From Streptococcus parasanguinis (GTDB lineage: Bacteria; Bacillota; Bacilli; Lactobacillales; Streptococcaceae): a DNA stretch of 64,000 nt. The notes under the pieces are model-generated. The model ran no database searches. It was not told the DNA's origin and was given only the letters and a program-made list of their open reading frames with translations. This document shows, one piece after another, positions 46,392 through 55,593 of this stretch; within the stretch, counting starts at the first letter, position 1, and the number at the start of each line of letters is the position of its first letter. Made by a program: the position numbers and the translations under genes. The stretch covers positions 62,001-126,000 of the forward strand of contig NZ_JAHZPC010000002.1 of the NCBI RefSeq assembly GCF_019929185.1, given 5' to 3'.

Positions 46392-47315
46392 CTAAGGCAA
46401 ATCATTTCCTGCAGCCAAGTAGATTTGGTACCATTCCTTGCGGGTTAGAGTGACTGTTGCTGCTTTCCCTGCTTCAAGGACATGCTGGGGTTTGGTCGTT
46501 CCGATGACAGCCTGCATCTTACCCGGATAGCGGAGGACCCAAGCAAGGGCGATGGCTGTCGGAGTGACCTGGTATTTCTTCGCCAAGTCATTGAGGACAT
46601 GATTGAGGGCCGCAAACTCTTCCTTGCCGACAAAGTTCCCCTTAAAATAGCCATGCTGGAGGACAGACCAGGCTTGAATCACCGTATCGGTTAAGCGACA
46701 ATATTCAAAGACACTGCCATCTCGCACGGCTGCTTTTGGCCCTTCCATGTTGACATGAAAACCAGCCTCAAAGCTAGGCGTAAAGGCGGCACTCAACTGC
46801 AACTGGTTGACCTTGATTGGTTGTTTGACAGCTGTTTTAAGCAATTCCATCATCATAGGATTTTGATTGGACACCCCAAAATGACGGACCTTGCCCGCTT
46901 GCTCCAAGTGATCAAAAGCTGCCGCCACTTCTTCCGGCTCCATGAGGGCATCCGGTCGGTGAAGGAGGAGACTATCTAAGCGCTCGATCTGCAGACGCTC
47001 GAGGATGCCATCGACGGAGTCTAAAATATAGTCCTTAGAAAAATCAAAATAGGTAAAGCCGTCTTTGCGAATCCCAAACTTGGACTGAATCCACATCTGG
47101 TCCCGAAGATCCGGACGACGCTTGAGAACCTTACCAAGCAGGACCTCACACTGGCCATCGCCATAGATATCCGCCAGGTCAAAGGTGTTAATCCCAATCG
47201 ATAAGGCCGCCTCCACCAAGGCCTCCACCTCATCTTCACTCATCTCACTGATCCGCATCATCCCAAGGACAATCGTGGACAGACGCTCATTTTCAGTAAA
47301 CTCAATATACTTCAT
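46392..47315 (-). CDS. Aldo/keto reductase (YdhF-like)
   Basis: 307 residues, NADPH-dependent oxidoreductase of TIM-barrel fold. The catalytic Asp and Tyr are in FDLADIYGDG (about 45-54), the Lys in QSKFGI (about 79) and the His in LLLHRPDAL (about 118). The GVSNQNPMMMELL and C-terminal IGTTKPQHV segments contact cofactor. The likely substrate is a reactive carbonyl, but this is not readable. Strong own promoter and terminator, so monocistronic. Confidence 0.94.
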   Translation of the reverse strand: MKYIEFTENERLSTIVLGMMRISEMSEDEVEALVEAALSIGINTFDLADIYGDGQCEVLLGKVLKRRPDLRDQMWIQSKFGIRKDGFTYFDFSKDYILDSVDGILERLQIERLDSLLLHRPDALMEPEEVAAAFDHLEQAGKVRHFGVSNQNPMMMELLKTAVKQPIKVNQLQLSAAFTPSFEAGFHVNMEGPKAAVRDGSVFEYCRLTDTVIQAWSVLQHGYFKGNFVGKEEFAALNHVLNDLAKKYQVTPTAIALAWVLRYPGKMQAVIGTTKPQHVLEAGKAATVTLTRKEWYQIYLAAGNDLP

Positions 47316-47339
47316 GTCCGCCTCCTTTTCTGTAGTTCT

Positions 47340-47368
47340 ATTGTAGTGAAAAGGCTTGCAAAAGTCAA
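47340..47368 (-). promoter_or_regulatory. Aldo/keto reductase promoter
   Basis: Minus strand TTGACT (47363-47368), 17-nt spacer, TACAAT (47340-47345); AAAGGAGG precedes the ATG. Confidence 0.8.
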
Positions 47369-47374
47369 TGTGAA

Positions 47375-47406
47375 ATCAAAAAGCCCTCAGAAACAACTGA
47401 AGGCTT
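47375..47406 (-). terminator. Terminator of the tandem-paralog operon
   Basis: Minus-strand AAGCCTTCAG/CTGAGGGCTT stem with a 7-nt loop and TTTTTG. Confidence 0.8.
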
Positions 47407-47426
47407 ACAGATTGAAGTAGAATGCC

Positions 47427-48050
47427 TCATTCGTCGTCATCCAACTCCACTTCTCCATGGATTCGGATGTATTCTTCATTTCTGCGGTCATCTTCTGCCC
47501 AAACCGGGTCTCTCACATCATCCATAAATGGAATTTCCTCCAGACTCAGCTTATTAGCCTGTTCATAACTCATCGAAAGAATATTTTCATGCCGGTTTTT
47601 AAATTGCTCCACACTTAACCAGCTCTCTTTATCATCTTCGCTAATCTGACCATCAATGGCAGTCGCAATTTCTATCGCCATAATATAGAAAGCACGTTTA
47701 TCAACGGTTAGGAGTTCAAGGTGCTTAGTAGCGATTCTTAAACATTCACCTTTCTCACGAAAGTCCGACATCATAGCATCTTCGTAGTCTAGCTCTATAT
47801 CTTCATATTTATGGGATAAAAAATCATATTTTATCCCTTCCTTAATCTGAACATTACTCCATCTATTATCATGCATCCACTTATTTAATTTTAAGTGGAT
47901 AGAAAGTTTCTCGATTGGTAAATCTAGATACCCTGCATACGACAAATCTGGCTCTATTCCATCTTTTTCCTCAAACCACATCCTCTTCGCTAGTTCTAAA
48001 TAATCAAACGGAATTTCTTTGGTGTAATCGCCTTTAATATATAATCTCAC
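47427..48050 (-). CDS. Acidic protein of unknown function, tandem paralog 2
   Basis: 207 residues, soluble, no signal or membrane helix. It is clearly homologous along its whole length to the upstream gene: MRLYIKGDYTK start, REKGECLRIA, LLTVDKRAFYIMAIEIATAIDGQISEDDKESWL and the acidic C-terminus (EYIRIHGEVELDDDE). The central region (about 40-95) differs most. Its ATG overlaps the upstream stop (ATGA). The conserved C-terminal half with a variable centre resembles immunity-type families, but this is only inference; no function is recognised. Confidence 0.85.
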   Translation of the reverse strand: MRLYIKGDYTKEIPFDYLELAKRMWFEEKDGIEPDLSYAGYLDLPIEKLSIHLKLNKWMHDNRWSNVQIKEGIKYDFLSHKYEDIELDYEDAMMSDFREKGECLRIATKHLELLTVDKRAFYIMAIEIATAIDGQISEDDKESWLSVEQFKNRHENILSMSYEQANKLSLEEIPFMDDVRDPVWAEDDRRNEEYIRIHGEVELDDDE

Positions 48051-48673
48051 TCGTCGTCCTCATCGTCATAAACACGTTCACCATGGATTTTGATGTACTC
48101 TTCACGCTTCCTATCCAATTCTTCCCAGATGGGATCATCAATAGCGTCAATCGTCTGAATTTCTTCCAAACTCATCTCATTTGCTTCATCAAAAGTTAGA
48201 GATAAGATATCTTGGTGCTTTTCCTTGAACTCCTCGATTCTTAGCCATGTTTTCTTATCATCTTCACTAATTTTCCCATCAATCGCAGTCGCAATTTCGA
48301 GTGCCATAATATACATAGCTCGTTTATCAACTGTTAATACATCTAGATAATTCGAAGCGATTCTTAGATATTTTCCCTTTTCTCTACCGTCGCTTTCATA
48401 ACTTCCTTCATAATCCAAATCAATATTTTCATATATTTGGGAATTGATTACACTGCCACCTTTAACCTTGGCATCTTTCCAACGAGAACCACATGCTCCC
48501 CACTTATCTAACCGCAAAGATAGATAGAAGTCATCTTGTAGCATCTCATCATCCCCGACATGTGACAAACTTATTTCTTGACCATTTCTTTCTTTAAACC
48601 ATATCTTCCATGTGAGTTCTCTGTACCCAAATGGTACTCTTTTTGTATAATCACCTTTGATGTAGAGTCTCAT
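48047..48673 (-). CDS. Acidic protein of unknown function, tandem paralog 1
   Basis: 208 residues, first of the pair. It shares MRLYIKGDYTK, REKGKYLRIAS, LTVDKRAMYIMALEIATAIDGKISEDDKKTWL and an acidic tail with its neighbour; similarity is roughly half of positions by eye. It is predicted to be cytoplasmic. A possible extended -10, TGATATGAT, lies at 48712-48720. No toxin gene or secretion system is adjacent, so an immunity role cannot be supported from context. Confidence 0.85.
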   Translation of the reverse strand: MRLYIKGDYTKRVPFGYRELTWKIWFKERNGQEISLSHVGDDEMLQDDFYLSLRLDKWGACGSRWKDAKVKGGSVINSQIYENIDLDYEGSYESDGREKGKYLRIASNYLDVLTVDKRAMYIMALEIATAIDGKISEDDKKTWLRIEEFKEKHQDILSLTFDEANEMSLEEIQTIDAIDDPIWEELDRKREEYIKIHGERVYDDEDDE

Positions 48674-48711
48674 TCGTTCTTTTCTCTATTCTCTTTATTC
48701 CCCTCCATCAT

Positions 48712-48720
48712 ATCATAATT
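48712..48720 (-). promoter_or_regulatory. Possible promoter of the tandem-paralog operon
   Basis: TGATATGAT on the minus strand, about 39 nt before the start; no good -35, and the ribosome site (AGAGAAAAG) is weak. Confidence 0.4.
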
Positions 48721-48789
48721 TAATAAAAAATACATGTCAGCATGAAGGAATATCGTTTTAAATAGCCCACTGATAAATTTCAATGCATG

Positions 48790-48819
48790 CTAAAAGCCCT
48801 CAGCTGTAACTGAGGGCTT
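48790..48819 (-). terminator. Terminator of the ABC-2 exporter operon
   Basis: Minus-strand AAGCCCTCAG/CTGAGGGCTT perfect 10-bp stem followed by TTAG, just after the permease stop codon. The stem closely resembles the one at 47375-47406. Confidence 0.75.
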
Positions 48820-48825
48820 GTTTGA

Positions 48826-50040
48826 TTAGCGATAGCTAAGAGCACGTTTGATGGTCTTCCATGGTCCGAAGTCATCGGTCTGGAGGATTAAGCTCGCATA
48901 GATACGAGCGATAAGCACTGTTCCCACGATGGTAAAGAGGACCGCAATTCCCAATGAAGCCCAAGATTCAAGACCAGTTGCATAACCATTGATGGTACGG
49001 AAAGGCATAAAGAAGGTTGATATGAAAGGAATGTAAGAACCAATCTTCAATAAGAAGACATCACCGGCACTTCCCAAGGTGGTTACCCCAAGGAAGCTAA
49101 AGATAACTAACATCATTAGTGGTGAAATCGCTTTTCCTGAATCTTCAGGTCGTGCAACTGTGGAGCCTAAGAAGGCAGAGAGCACCACATACATAAAGAT
49201 TCCAAGGATAATGAAGAAGACGGTATTGAGCGAGATCGACTCTGCAAGGTGTTGGGTAATCGGAGAGTTTGGAGCGAGAATATCCTTGACAACTGGGATA
49301 TCTGCTCTAAAGATCCAAACAGCTACTAAACCAATCACATAGACAAAAATATGGGTAAAGATCACTCCGAAGAGTCCGAGCATGCGTGCGAAGAAATAGT
49401 CGGTTGCTTTGATACTAGAGAAGACCACTTCCATGATCTTAGTTCCCTTTTCACTAGCCACTTCTTGGGCTGTGATACTAGAGTAGAAGATCAAAATCAT
49501 ATAAAGCAACATTCCTAGACCACCTGCAACCATGGTTTGCACCATTTTCAAGCCTTCTTTTTTCTCATCAATTTTTTCTTTTAGAGAAACCTGTTGAGAC
49601 AAGGCTGTCAGTTGCTCTTTGTTTAGATTGGCACGCGCTAGATTGATCCCTTGTTGGACCTGGCTTAATTTCGCAGCGACAAGGCTTTTCAATTCCATTT
49701 TCATGGCTTGATCGCCCACATAAGTGGCTTCTAGCTGGCCATCTTTTTCATCGACCGTTAGGTAAGCAGCGGCTTTTTCATCCTTGATGGCTTTTTTAGC
49801 TGCAGCTTCATCTTTGTAGTCTAAGGTCAAGCCATCAGTTCCTTTGAGGCTTTCTTTGACAGCTGGCACTTCGGTCACCAAGACCACCTGATTCTTCGCA
49901 TCTGTAGAAGAATCCGTTAGATAACCGATTCCGATGCCCAACCCTAAAAAGAGGAAGGGACCGAAGACCATAAAGAGAAAACTCCATGATTTCACTTGTC
50001 TGATATAGGTTTCTTTCATTACGACAAACATCTGTTTCAT
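48826..50040 (-). CDS. ABC-2 type transporter permease (NatB-like)
   Basis: 404 residues. One N-terminal helix (about 19-40), a roughly 140-residue extracytoplasmic domain, then five or six helices with the conserved EVASEKGTKIMEVVFSSI before the second half, as in NatB/YhaP permeases. It pairs with the ATPase gene, whose stop codon overlaps its start by 4 nt. Likely an efflux system; substrate unknown. Confidence 0.92.
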   Translation of the reverse strand: MKQMFVVMKETYIRQVKSWSFLFMVFGPFLFLGLGIGIGYLTDSSTDAKNQVVLVTEVPAVKESLKGTDGLTLDYKDEAAAKKAIKDEKAAAYLTVDEKDGQLEATYVGDQAMKMELKSLVAAKLSQVQQGINLARANLNKEQLTALSQQVSLKEKIDEKKEGLKMVQTMVAGGLGMLLYMILIFYSSITAQEVASEKGTKIMEVVFSSIKATDYFFARMLGLFGVIFTHIFVYVIGLVAVWIFRADIPVVKDILAPNSPITQHLAESISLNTVFFIILGIFMYVVLSAFLGSTVARPEDSGKAISPLMMLVIFSFLGVTTLGSAGDVFLLKIGSYIPFISTFFMPFRTINGYATGLESWASLGIAVLFTIVGTVLIARIYASLILQTDDFGPWKTIKRALSYR

Positions 50041-50930
50041 ACTTCTACTCCTGATTCAAGTTTAAAGATCTCATCAATAGTTGGGGCTTGGTGGTCAAAG
50101 GTCGCAAGGTAGTGGCCCTTGGTCAAGCGGTCAAATAATTCTGGTCCAGCTGACGCATCATCCAAGATCAGCTTCCAAGTCCCTTGCTTGGTCATGCTGA
50201 CCTTGGTCACGTGTGGCAGAGCTTCTAGCTCTTCTTTGCTAAAGTCGTTAGAGACAAAGAGGCGAGTCTTACCATAGCTATTCCGGACCTCTTGGACAGG
50301 CCCTGAAAGGACCACCGAACCATCACGGATCATTAGAATATCATCACACAACTCTTCAACATTGGTCATGACGTGGTCAGAAAAGATAATGGTTGCCCCA
50401 CGCTCTTTTTCTTCAAAGATGACCTGCTTGAGCACTTCTGTATTGACCGGATCCAAGCCACTAAAGGGTTCATCTAATATGATCAATTTAGGCTCATGGA
50501 TCAAGGTGATGATCAGTTGCACCTTCTGTTGGTTCCCTTTTGAGAGACTCTTGATTTTATCGGTCAATTTTCCTTTTACTTGGAGTTTTTCCATCCAGGT
50601 CGGTAATTTTTCCTTGACCTCAGCAGTGCTCATTCCTTTTAAGGCAGCCAAATAGCGGACCTGCTCAAAAATCGTGAGTTTTGGCATAAGACTACGTTCT
50701 TCTGGCAAATAGCCAATTTCCTTGTAGGTTTCTTGGGTGATCGCTTTGCCACCTAGGCGAATCTCGCCGCTGTAGTCCAAAAAGCGCAAGATACTGTGGA
50801 AAATAGTTGTTTTCCCGGCCCCATTTTTCCCAACTAAGCCAAGGATATGCCCTTGTTGAGCTGTCAGATCTACTCCGAAGAGAACCTGCTTATTCCCAAA
50901 GCTTTTTTCTAAATTTCTAATTTCTAACAT
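50037..50930 (-). CDS. ABC transporter ATP-binding protein (NatA-like)
   Basis: 297 residues. Walker A LVGKNGAGKTTIFHSIL, signature LSKGNQQKVQLIITLIHEP, Walker B LIILDEPFSGLDPVN, H-loop FSDHVMTNVEE. The LSKGNQQK signature and a C-terminal extension of about 80 residues are typical of NatA/YhaQ-type export ATPases. Downstream of the DUF3169 gene in a five-gene operon. Confidence 0.94.
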   Translation of the reverse strand: MLEIRNLEKSFGNKQVLFGVDLTAQQGHILGLVGKNGAGKTTIFHSILRFLDYSGEIRLGGKAITQETYKEIGYLPEERSLMPKLTIFEQVRYLAALKGMSTAEVKEKLPTWMEKLQVKGKLTDKIKSLSKGNQQKVQLIITLIHEPKLIILDEPFSGLDPVNTEVLKQVIFEEKERGATIIFSDHVMTNVEELCDDILMIRDGSVVLSGPVQEVRNSYGKTRLFVSNDFSKEELEALPHVTKVSMTKQGTWKLILDDASAGPELFDRLTKGHYLATFDHQAPTIDEIFKLESGVEV

Positions 50931-50941
50931 GGATGACTCCT

Positions 50942-51739
50942 CTACTCTTTATAATAACGTTTGGTAATCTTGTACTGAGAGACCAAGATATAGACATAAA
51001 TCAGTGATACCACTACTAATGCTAACAAGATATCTGTATGGAAAGCAATGCCAACTAAGAATATCGCAATTAAGGAAATCGGCAAGATATAATTGCTTAA
51101 CTTAATGATAATTTCATAGTTTTCCTCGTAGCTAATCTGCTTTTCTGCTTCATCCATCATACTCATCATAAATTCACGCACTTCCTTGGCATTGGCATTG
51201 CGGGGAATCGGTTTTCCATAAATCAGATGGAAGGTCTTGCGAAAGAAGATATCCGATAGGAAAAATAGGGCAATCAAGACAAGAAAGAGATAGAGCATGG
51301 TAAAGTCTCCAAAGATAAAAGCCAAGTGCCCTGTGGAAGGTCTATCCATATACACCCATTGACTATAAAAGATGATGACTAAAAAGTATGGCAAGATCAT
51401 GACTCCTTTAAAAATGGTCGCTAACCCAAACAGTTTTTCCTTCTGGATGTCATAGTGATAGGCTTCCTCTTCGTCTTCTATCTGGAGCATTTTTTGATGG
51501 ACTTTTCTCGCGCTTATTAGTAAGGCTATCGTGACCATAAACACGATAAGAAACAAAAGTATTGAACCCCAAAGGAGTCCTTCTTTACTAAAGAAGGATT
51601 GGATTTCAAGGGGTTTTTCGGATCCGAACATGCCTGTCAAAAAACCAATGACTCCTCCAATCAAGCCGGAAACTGTAATGATTCCGACATTTCTCCAAAA
51701 CCGGTAACGAGCGGATCGTTCTTGTTGTTGCTTTTTCAT
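50942..51739 (-). CDS. DUF3169-like membrane protein
   Basis: 265 residues with about six transmembrane helices in three pairs (about 18-38 and 55-75; 110-125 and 142-165; 210-255). Cytoplasmic segments include DEEEAYHYDIQKEKLFGLATIFK and a region before the last helix pair. This matches my knowledge of DUF3169 proteins, which sit beside XRE regulators and ABC exporters. Function unknown; it may act with the exporter. Starts 1 nt after the XRE gene. Confidence 0.8.
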   Translation of the reverse strand: MKKQQQERSARYRFWRNVGIITVSGLIGGVIGFLTGMFGSEKPLEIQSFFSKEGLLWGSILLFLIVFMVTIALLISARKVHQKMLQIEDEEEAYHYDIQKEKLFGLATIFKGVMILPYFLVIIFYSQWVYMDRPSTGHLAFIFGDFTMLYLFLVLIALFFLSDIFFRKTFHLIYGKPIPRNANAKEVREFMMSMMDEAEKQISYEENYEIIIKLSNYILPISLIAIFLVGIAFHTDILLALVVVSLIYVYILVSQYKITKRYYKE

Positions 51740-51740
51740 A

Positions 51741-51950
51741 TTATTCTTCTCCCTCTACTAGACTAAAGACATTCTCCACTGGTTCATTGAAGATCTGGGC
51801 AATGGTCATGGCGATAATGACAGAAGGTGTATACTCACCACGTTCCAAGAGACTGATGGACTGGCGCGAGACCCCTGCTAGCTTGGCTAGCTCGGATTGG
51901 TTGAGTCCATCACGCGCCCTCAGCTCTTTCAATCGATTTTTTAAAATCAT
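51741..51950 (-). CDS. Small XRE-family transcriptional regulator (YozG-like)
   Basis: 69 residues, almost wholly a helix-turn-helix: LKELRARDGLNQSELAKLAGVSRQSISLLERGEYTPSVIIAMTIAQIF. Such single-domain regulators usually control their own operon of membrane and ABC genes. AGGGGG lies upstream of the ATG. The four TTGACAA sites at 52325-52386 are a candidate target. Confidence 0.92.
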   Translation of the reverse strand: MILKNRLKELRARDGLNQSELAKLAGVSRQSISLLERGEYTPSVIIAMTIAQIFNEPVENVFSLVEGEE

Positions 51951-51963
51951 GGCATCAGCCCCC

Positions 51964-52272
51964 TTATAGTTGAATACCTTGAATATCTTCGATACGGACT
52001 AACTTGGTTTCCCTCTGTTGTTTATGAATCACACGGGTCAGTTTGACCCAATCTTCATCGATATCTATAATTTCATACTCAAATCCAACACCATCTACTG
52101 TAACAGTGGCCGTTTGGCCTTTCAATTCTTCTAAAAGTCTAGACATGTCTTGATTTCCTTTCACTTGTTTTTCTAATCGTCTGATGCGTCTGTTCAATCC
52201 TTTTATCTTCTTTTCTGAGCTTGCATAAACGATAACCAGAAAAGGGATAAATAGAATCCATATGGCTCCCAT
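51964..52272 (-). CDS. Small membrane protein with coiled coil
   Basis: 102 residues. An N-terminal helix (AIWILFIPFLVIVYA) is followed by a basic coiled coil (KKIKGLNRRIRRLEKQVKG) and a beta-rich C-terminus (TATVTVDGVGFEYEIIDIDEDWVKLTRV) with an SH3-like look. First gene of the XRE-DUF3169-ABC operon, with GGGGAGG before the ATG. Function unknown. Confidence 0.8.
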   Translation of the reverse strand: MGAIWILFIPFLVIVYASSEKKIKGLNRRIRRLEKQVKGNQDMSRLLEELKGQTATVTVDGVGFEYEIIDIDEDWVKLTRVIHKQQRETKLVRIEDIQGIQL

Positions 52273-52301
52273 AAGAAACCTCCCCTTCTTTCAACTAAAA
52301 A

Positions 52302-52343
52302 CATTGTAACACTTCTTTTTCTTTTTGACAAGCATATTTGTCA
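52302..52343 (-). promoter_or_regulatory. Promoter of the XRE/ABC-2 operon
   Basis: Minus strand TTGTCA, 17-nt spacer, TACAAT with TGT extension. The -35 box is part of the first TTGACAA site, so a bound regulator would block it. Confidence 0.7.
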
Positions 52344-52386
52344 AAAAAATAAAAATATTTGTCAAAAATAAAAATATGGTTGACAA
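52325..52386. promoter_or_regulatory. Array of four TTGACAA sites
   Basis: Plus-strand TTGACAA at 52325-52331 and 52380-52386; inverted TTGTCAA at 52338-52344 and 52359-52365. The first two form a palindrome with a 6-bp centre; the two middle sites are 21 bp apart, two helical turns. The array lies between divergent transcription units. Confidence 0.7.
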
Positions 52387-52448
52387 GATCATTTGAGGTA
52401 AGAAATAAAAGGCCCGCATTTGCGCACCTTTTAGCGTTCCTTTTTCCA

Positions 52449-52478
52449 TTGACAAGCTCTGTAAGAAATTTTTATAAT
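52449..52478 (+). promoter_or_regulatory. GNAT gene promoter
   Basis: TTGACA (52449-52454), 18-nt spacer, TATAAT (52473-52478); the -35 reads TTGACAAG like the upstream array sites. Confidence 0.8.
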
Positions 52479-52506
52479 GAAGAAAATACTACTAAGGAGG
52501 ATCTAC

Positions 52507-52977
52507 ATGACGATTCGTTCAGCTCAACCAAAAGATATTCCTGCTTTGCTTGGTCTCTTAGAACAAATTCTTTCCGTTCACCACCAAGCCCGTCCCGATA
52601 TTTTCAAAGAAAGTGGCGGAAAATATAGTGAAGAAGAATTGAAAAAGTTAATGACGCAAGAGCAGACACCGATTTTCGTCTACGAAAATGCGGATGACCA
52701 GATCCTAGGACATCTCTTCATCACCATTAAAGAAGTCTCTGACAATCCTGTGCTTCATCCGATAAAAACCCTCTTCATCGAAGACTTGTGTGTCGATCAA
52801 GCAGCGCGTGGACAAAAGATCGGTGATCAACTTTATCAATTCGCTGTCAGCTATGCCAAGGAAATCGGCTGCTACAACCTGACTCTTAATGTCTGGAATG
52901 ACAATGAAGGAGCCCTTCGCTTCTATCAAAGACAGGGCATGAAACCTCAAGAAACGGTCATGGAAACCATCTTGTAA
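52507..52977 (+). CDS. GNAT-family N-acetyltransferase
   Basis: 156 residues from the ATG at 52507, chosen for AAGGAGG 6 nt upstream; the longer frame from 52477 starts inside the -10 box. The acetyl-CoA site is LCVDQAARGQKIGDQLYQFA (about 95-114), with NEGALRFYQRQGM after it. Substrate unknown. Own promoter and a shared bidirectional terminator. Confidence 0.92.
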   Translation: MTIRSAQPKDIPALLGLLEQILSVHHQARPDIFKESGGKYSEEELKKLMTQEQTPIFVYENADDQILGHLFITIKEVSDNPVLHPIKTLFIEDLCVDQAARGQKIGDQLYQFAVSYAKEIGCYNLTLNVWNDNEGALRFYQRQGMKPQETVMETIL

Positions 52978-52987
52978 AATGAATTTT

Positions 52988-53019
52988 AAAAACCGTTGAT
53001 GAGTCATCAACGGTTTTTT
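52988..53019. terminator. Bidirectional terminator between GNAT and pheT
   Basis: AAAACCGTTGATGA/TCAACGGTTTT stem with short loop; T-runs on both strands. Confidence 0.88.
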
Positions 53020-53030
53020 CTATACACATT

Positions 53031-55436
53031 TTAACGTACTTCTGCGTCTACTTTTTCTTCGAGAGAAGCTTGGATTTTTTCCATGTAGCGTGCAACTTCT
53101 TCATCTGTCAAGCTATCTTCTGGATTTTGGAAGGTCAAGCTATAAGCCATTGACTTCATACCAAGTCCTAGTTTTTCGCCTGAGAAGACGTCAAAGAGTT
53201 TGATATCTGTCAAACGTTTCACGCCAGCTGCTTGGATGGCATCGACCACCTCTTGGTGAGTCACTTCTGCTTTGAGGAGAAGGGCGATATCACGGCTCAC
53301 AGCTGGGAATTTAGTGATTTCCACAAAGGCTGCGGCTGGTTGAAGAGCTGCTTCAATAGCAGATAAGTTCAATTCTGCCACATAGGTTTCTGGGATATCA
53401 TAAGCTTTAGCTGTTACAGGATGGACTTGTCCCAAGACCCCAATCACTTGGTCACCCAGTGAGATCAAGGCTGTCCGACCTGGGTGGAGACTCTTGATTT
53501 CTTGTGTTGCTGTATAAGTCACATCAAGACCCAAGCGAGCAAAGAGGGCTTCTAAAATTCCCTTAGCATAGAAGAAATCAACTGGAACCGCTGCTGTTTG
53601 GAAGTCTTTTTCAGCGACTAAACCAGTCAATGCAAAAGCAAAGCTGTTGATTTCATTTGGCAGCTCTTCTTTTGGATTACCTGTTTGCTCAAAGACTTTT
53701 CCGATCTCGTAGAGGGCTAAGTCTTTATTCTTACGAGCCACGTTGTAGGCAACTGTATCCAAAATACCTGAAACCATATTTTGACGGAGGACTGAACGAT
53801 CCACAGTCATTGGCCACATGAGTTCTGTTAAATTGCTTGGTTTAACAGTGAACTCAACAGCTTTTTCAGGAGTTGTCAGAGCGTAGGTAATGATTTCAGT
53901 CAGACCTGCTCCTTCAGCAATGGTACGAACTTGACGACGCAATTTTTGAGTCGCTGTCAACTCACCGGCTGTTCCATCGTCTTTTGGAAGGGTTGCTGGC
54001 AAACGGTCATAACCATAAATCCGAGCGATTTCTTCAAAAAGGTCCGCTTCGATGGTAATATCCCAACGACGACGAGGAACGCTGACCGTAAAGCTTTCTG
54101 CATTTCCAGAAAGTCCAAAGCCAAGACGACGGAAAACATCCTCTACGTCCGCGTAGGAAAGCTCTGTACCAAGGACACGGTTAACGTCTGCAAGGGTGGA
54201 AGAAACTTCTACATCAGAAGTATCCAACTGGCCTGCTGAAACGATGCCCTTCCGCACTGTCGCACCAGCCAATTCAGCAATCATGCTTGCTGCTGCATCA
54301 AGGGCTTCATTAACAGTTGCCACGTTGATCCCTTTTTCAAAGCGAGAAGATGATTCAGAACGAAGGTTGAGGCGACCACTGGTCTTACGGATCGATTTGC
54401 CATTGAAGACAGCCGCTTCAAGAACAACACGACTAGAGTTTTCAGAGATTTCTGTAGCTTGTCCGCCCATGACACCTGCAAGAGCTACTGGTTTGTCAGC
54501 AACCGTAATCACGAGGTCACTTGTTTCCAACTCACGCTCTTCACCATCCAAGGTCACCAATTTCTCACCAGCACGTGCTTCACGTACACGAATGTCGTTT
54601 CCTTCAAAGGTATCCAAGTCGAAGGCATGCATGGGTTGACCAAAGTAAAGCAGGATATAGTTGGTCACGTCGACGACATTATTAATCGGACGGATGCCTT
54701 CGTTCATGAGGAGGTTTTGCAACCATTGTGGACTTGGTGCGATAGTCACATTGTCTAAAATACGGGCTGCATAGTATGGGGCCTTGTCTGTGTCAATGCT
54801 GACAGAAAGAGCATCTGCTGCAGCTTCGGTAGTTTCTGTTAAAGTAAATTCTTTGAAGGTGACTGCCTTATCATAGATGGCTGCTACTTCGTGCGCCACG
54901 CCACGCATAGAAAGGGCGTCTGCACGGTTTGGAGTGATGGAAAGTTCAATGATTTCATCATCCAAGTCTAGGTAAGAGAATACTTCCTCACCTGGTACTG
55001 CATCATCTGGCAAGATTTGGATGCCATCTGCGAATTCCTTAGGTACAACGGAGTCAGAAATGCCCAATTCACCAAGTGAACAGATCATCCCTAGTGATTC
55101 TAAACCACGGATTTTTCCTTTTTTGATCTTGTAGTTATCCGCAATGCGAGCACCCGGAAGAGCCACCATAACCTTGATGCCTGCACGCACATTTGGTGCT
55201 CCACAGACGATTTGACGGGCTTCTTCTTCACCCACATTGACTTGGCAGACATGAAGATGTGTCTCTGGCACATCTTCACAAGACAAGACTTCACCGACGA
55301 CAATTTTTGAGAGACCAGCAGCAGGTGATTCTACACCTTCTACTTCGATCCCGGTAGTTGACATTTTTTCAGCCAACTCTTCTGATGGCACATCAATGTC
55401 CACCAATTCTTTTAACCATTTATAACTAACTAACAT
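53031..55436 (-). CDS. pheT: Phenylalanine-tRNA ligase beta subunit
   Basis: 801 residues. Forms the alpha2beta2 synthetase with PheS. Domains in order: tRNA-binding EMAP-like fold (about 40-150), B3/B4 editing domain (about 210-380), B5 (about 405-475), a catalytic-like core, and the C-terminal anticodon-binding FDX-ACB domain (about 708-801). [20 protein letters not shown] and [12 protein letters not shown] are recognisable. It lies 157 nt after the GNAT gene; the ribosome site is poor and the gap contains two small hairpins (ATCTAG/CTAGAT at 55464-55484 and TCTAGAA/TTCTAGA over the GNAT stop). Confidence 0.97.
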   Translation of the reverse strand: MLVSYKWLKELVDIDVPSEELAEKMSTTGIEVEGVESPAAGLSKIVVGEVLSCEDVPETHLHVCQVNVGEEEARQIVCGAPNVRAGIKVMVALPGARIADNYKIKKGKIRGLESLGMICSLGELGISDSVVPKEFADGIQILPDDAVPGEEVFSYLDLDDEIIELSITPNRADALSMRGVAHEVAAIYDKAVTFKEFTLTETTEAAADALSVSIDTDKAPYYAARILDNVTIAPSPQWLQNLLMNEGIRPINNVVDVTNYILLYFGQPMHAFDLDTFEGNDIRVREARAGEKLVTLDGEERELETSDLVITVADKPVALAGVMGGQATEISENSSRVVLEAAVFNGKSIRKTSGRLNLRSESSSRFEKGINVATVNEALDAAASMIAELAGATVRKGIVSAGQLDTSDVEVSSTLADVNRVLGTELSYADVEDVFRRLGFGLSGNAESFTVSVPRRRWDITIEADLFEEIARIYGYDRLPATLPKDDGTAGELTATQKLRRQVRTIAEGAGLTEIITYALTTPEKAVEFTVKPSNLTELMWPMTVDRSVLRQNMVSGILDTVAYNVARKNKDLALYEIGKVFEQTGNPKEELPNEINSFAFALTGLVAEKDFQTAAVPVDFFYAKGILEALFARLGLDVTYTATQEIKSLHPGRTALISLGDQVIGVLGQVHPVTAKAYDIPETYVAELNLSAIEAALQPAAAFVEITKFPAVSRDIALLLKAEVTHQEVVDAIQAAGVKRLTDIKLFDVFSGEKLGLGMKSMAYSLTFQNPEDSLTDEEVARYMEKIQASLEEKVDAEVR

Positions 55437-55593
55437 ATGTAAGATACCAAGGGCAAGGCTGAAATCTAGATGACTTTCCTAGATCTCTATCCACCCTCGT
55501 TTTGATCCTTTCATTTTGTGTTTTCCAGCTCGAGGCTAGCATAGGTAGGTCTCATAACCTCCCATTCTCTAGAATAGAAGTTTCTTGTTCCTT

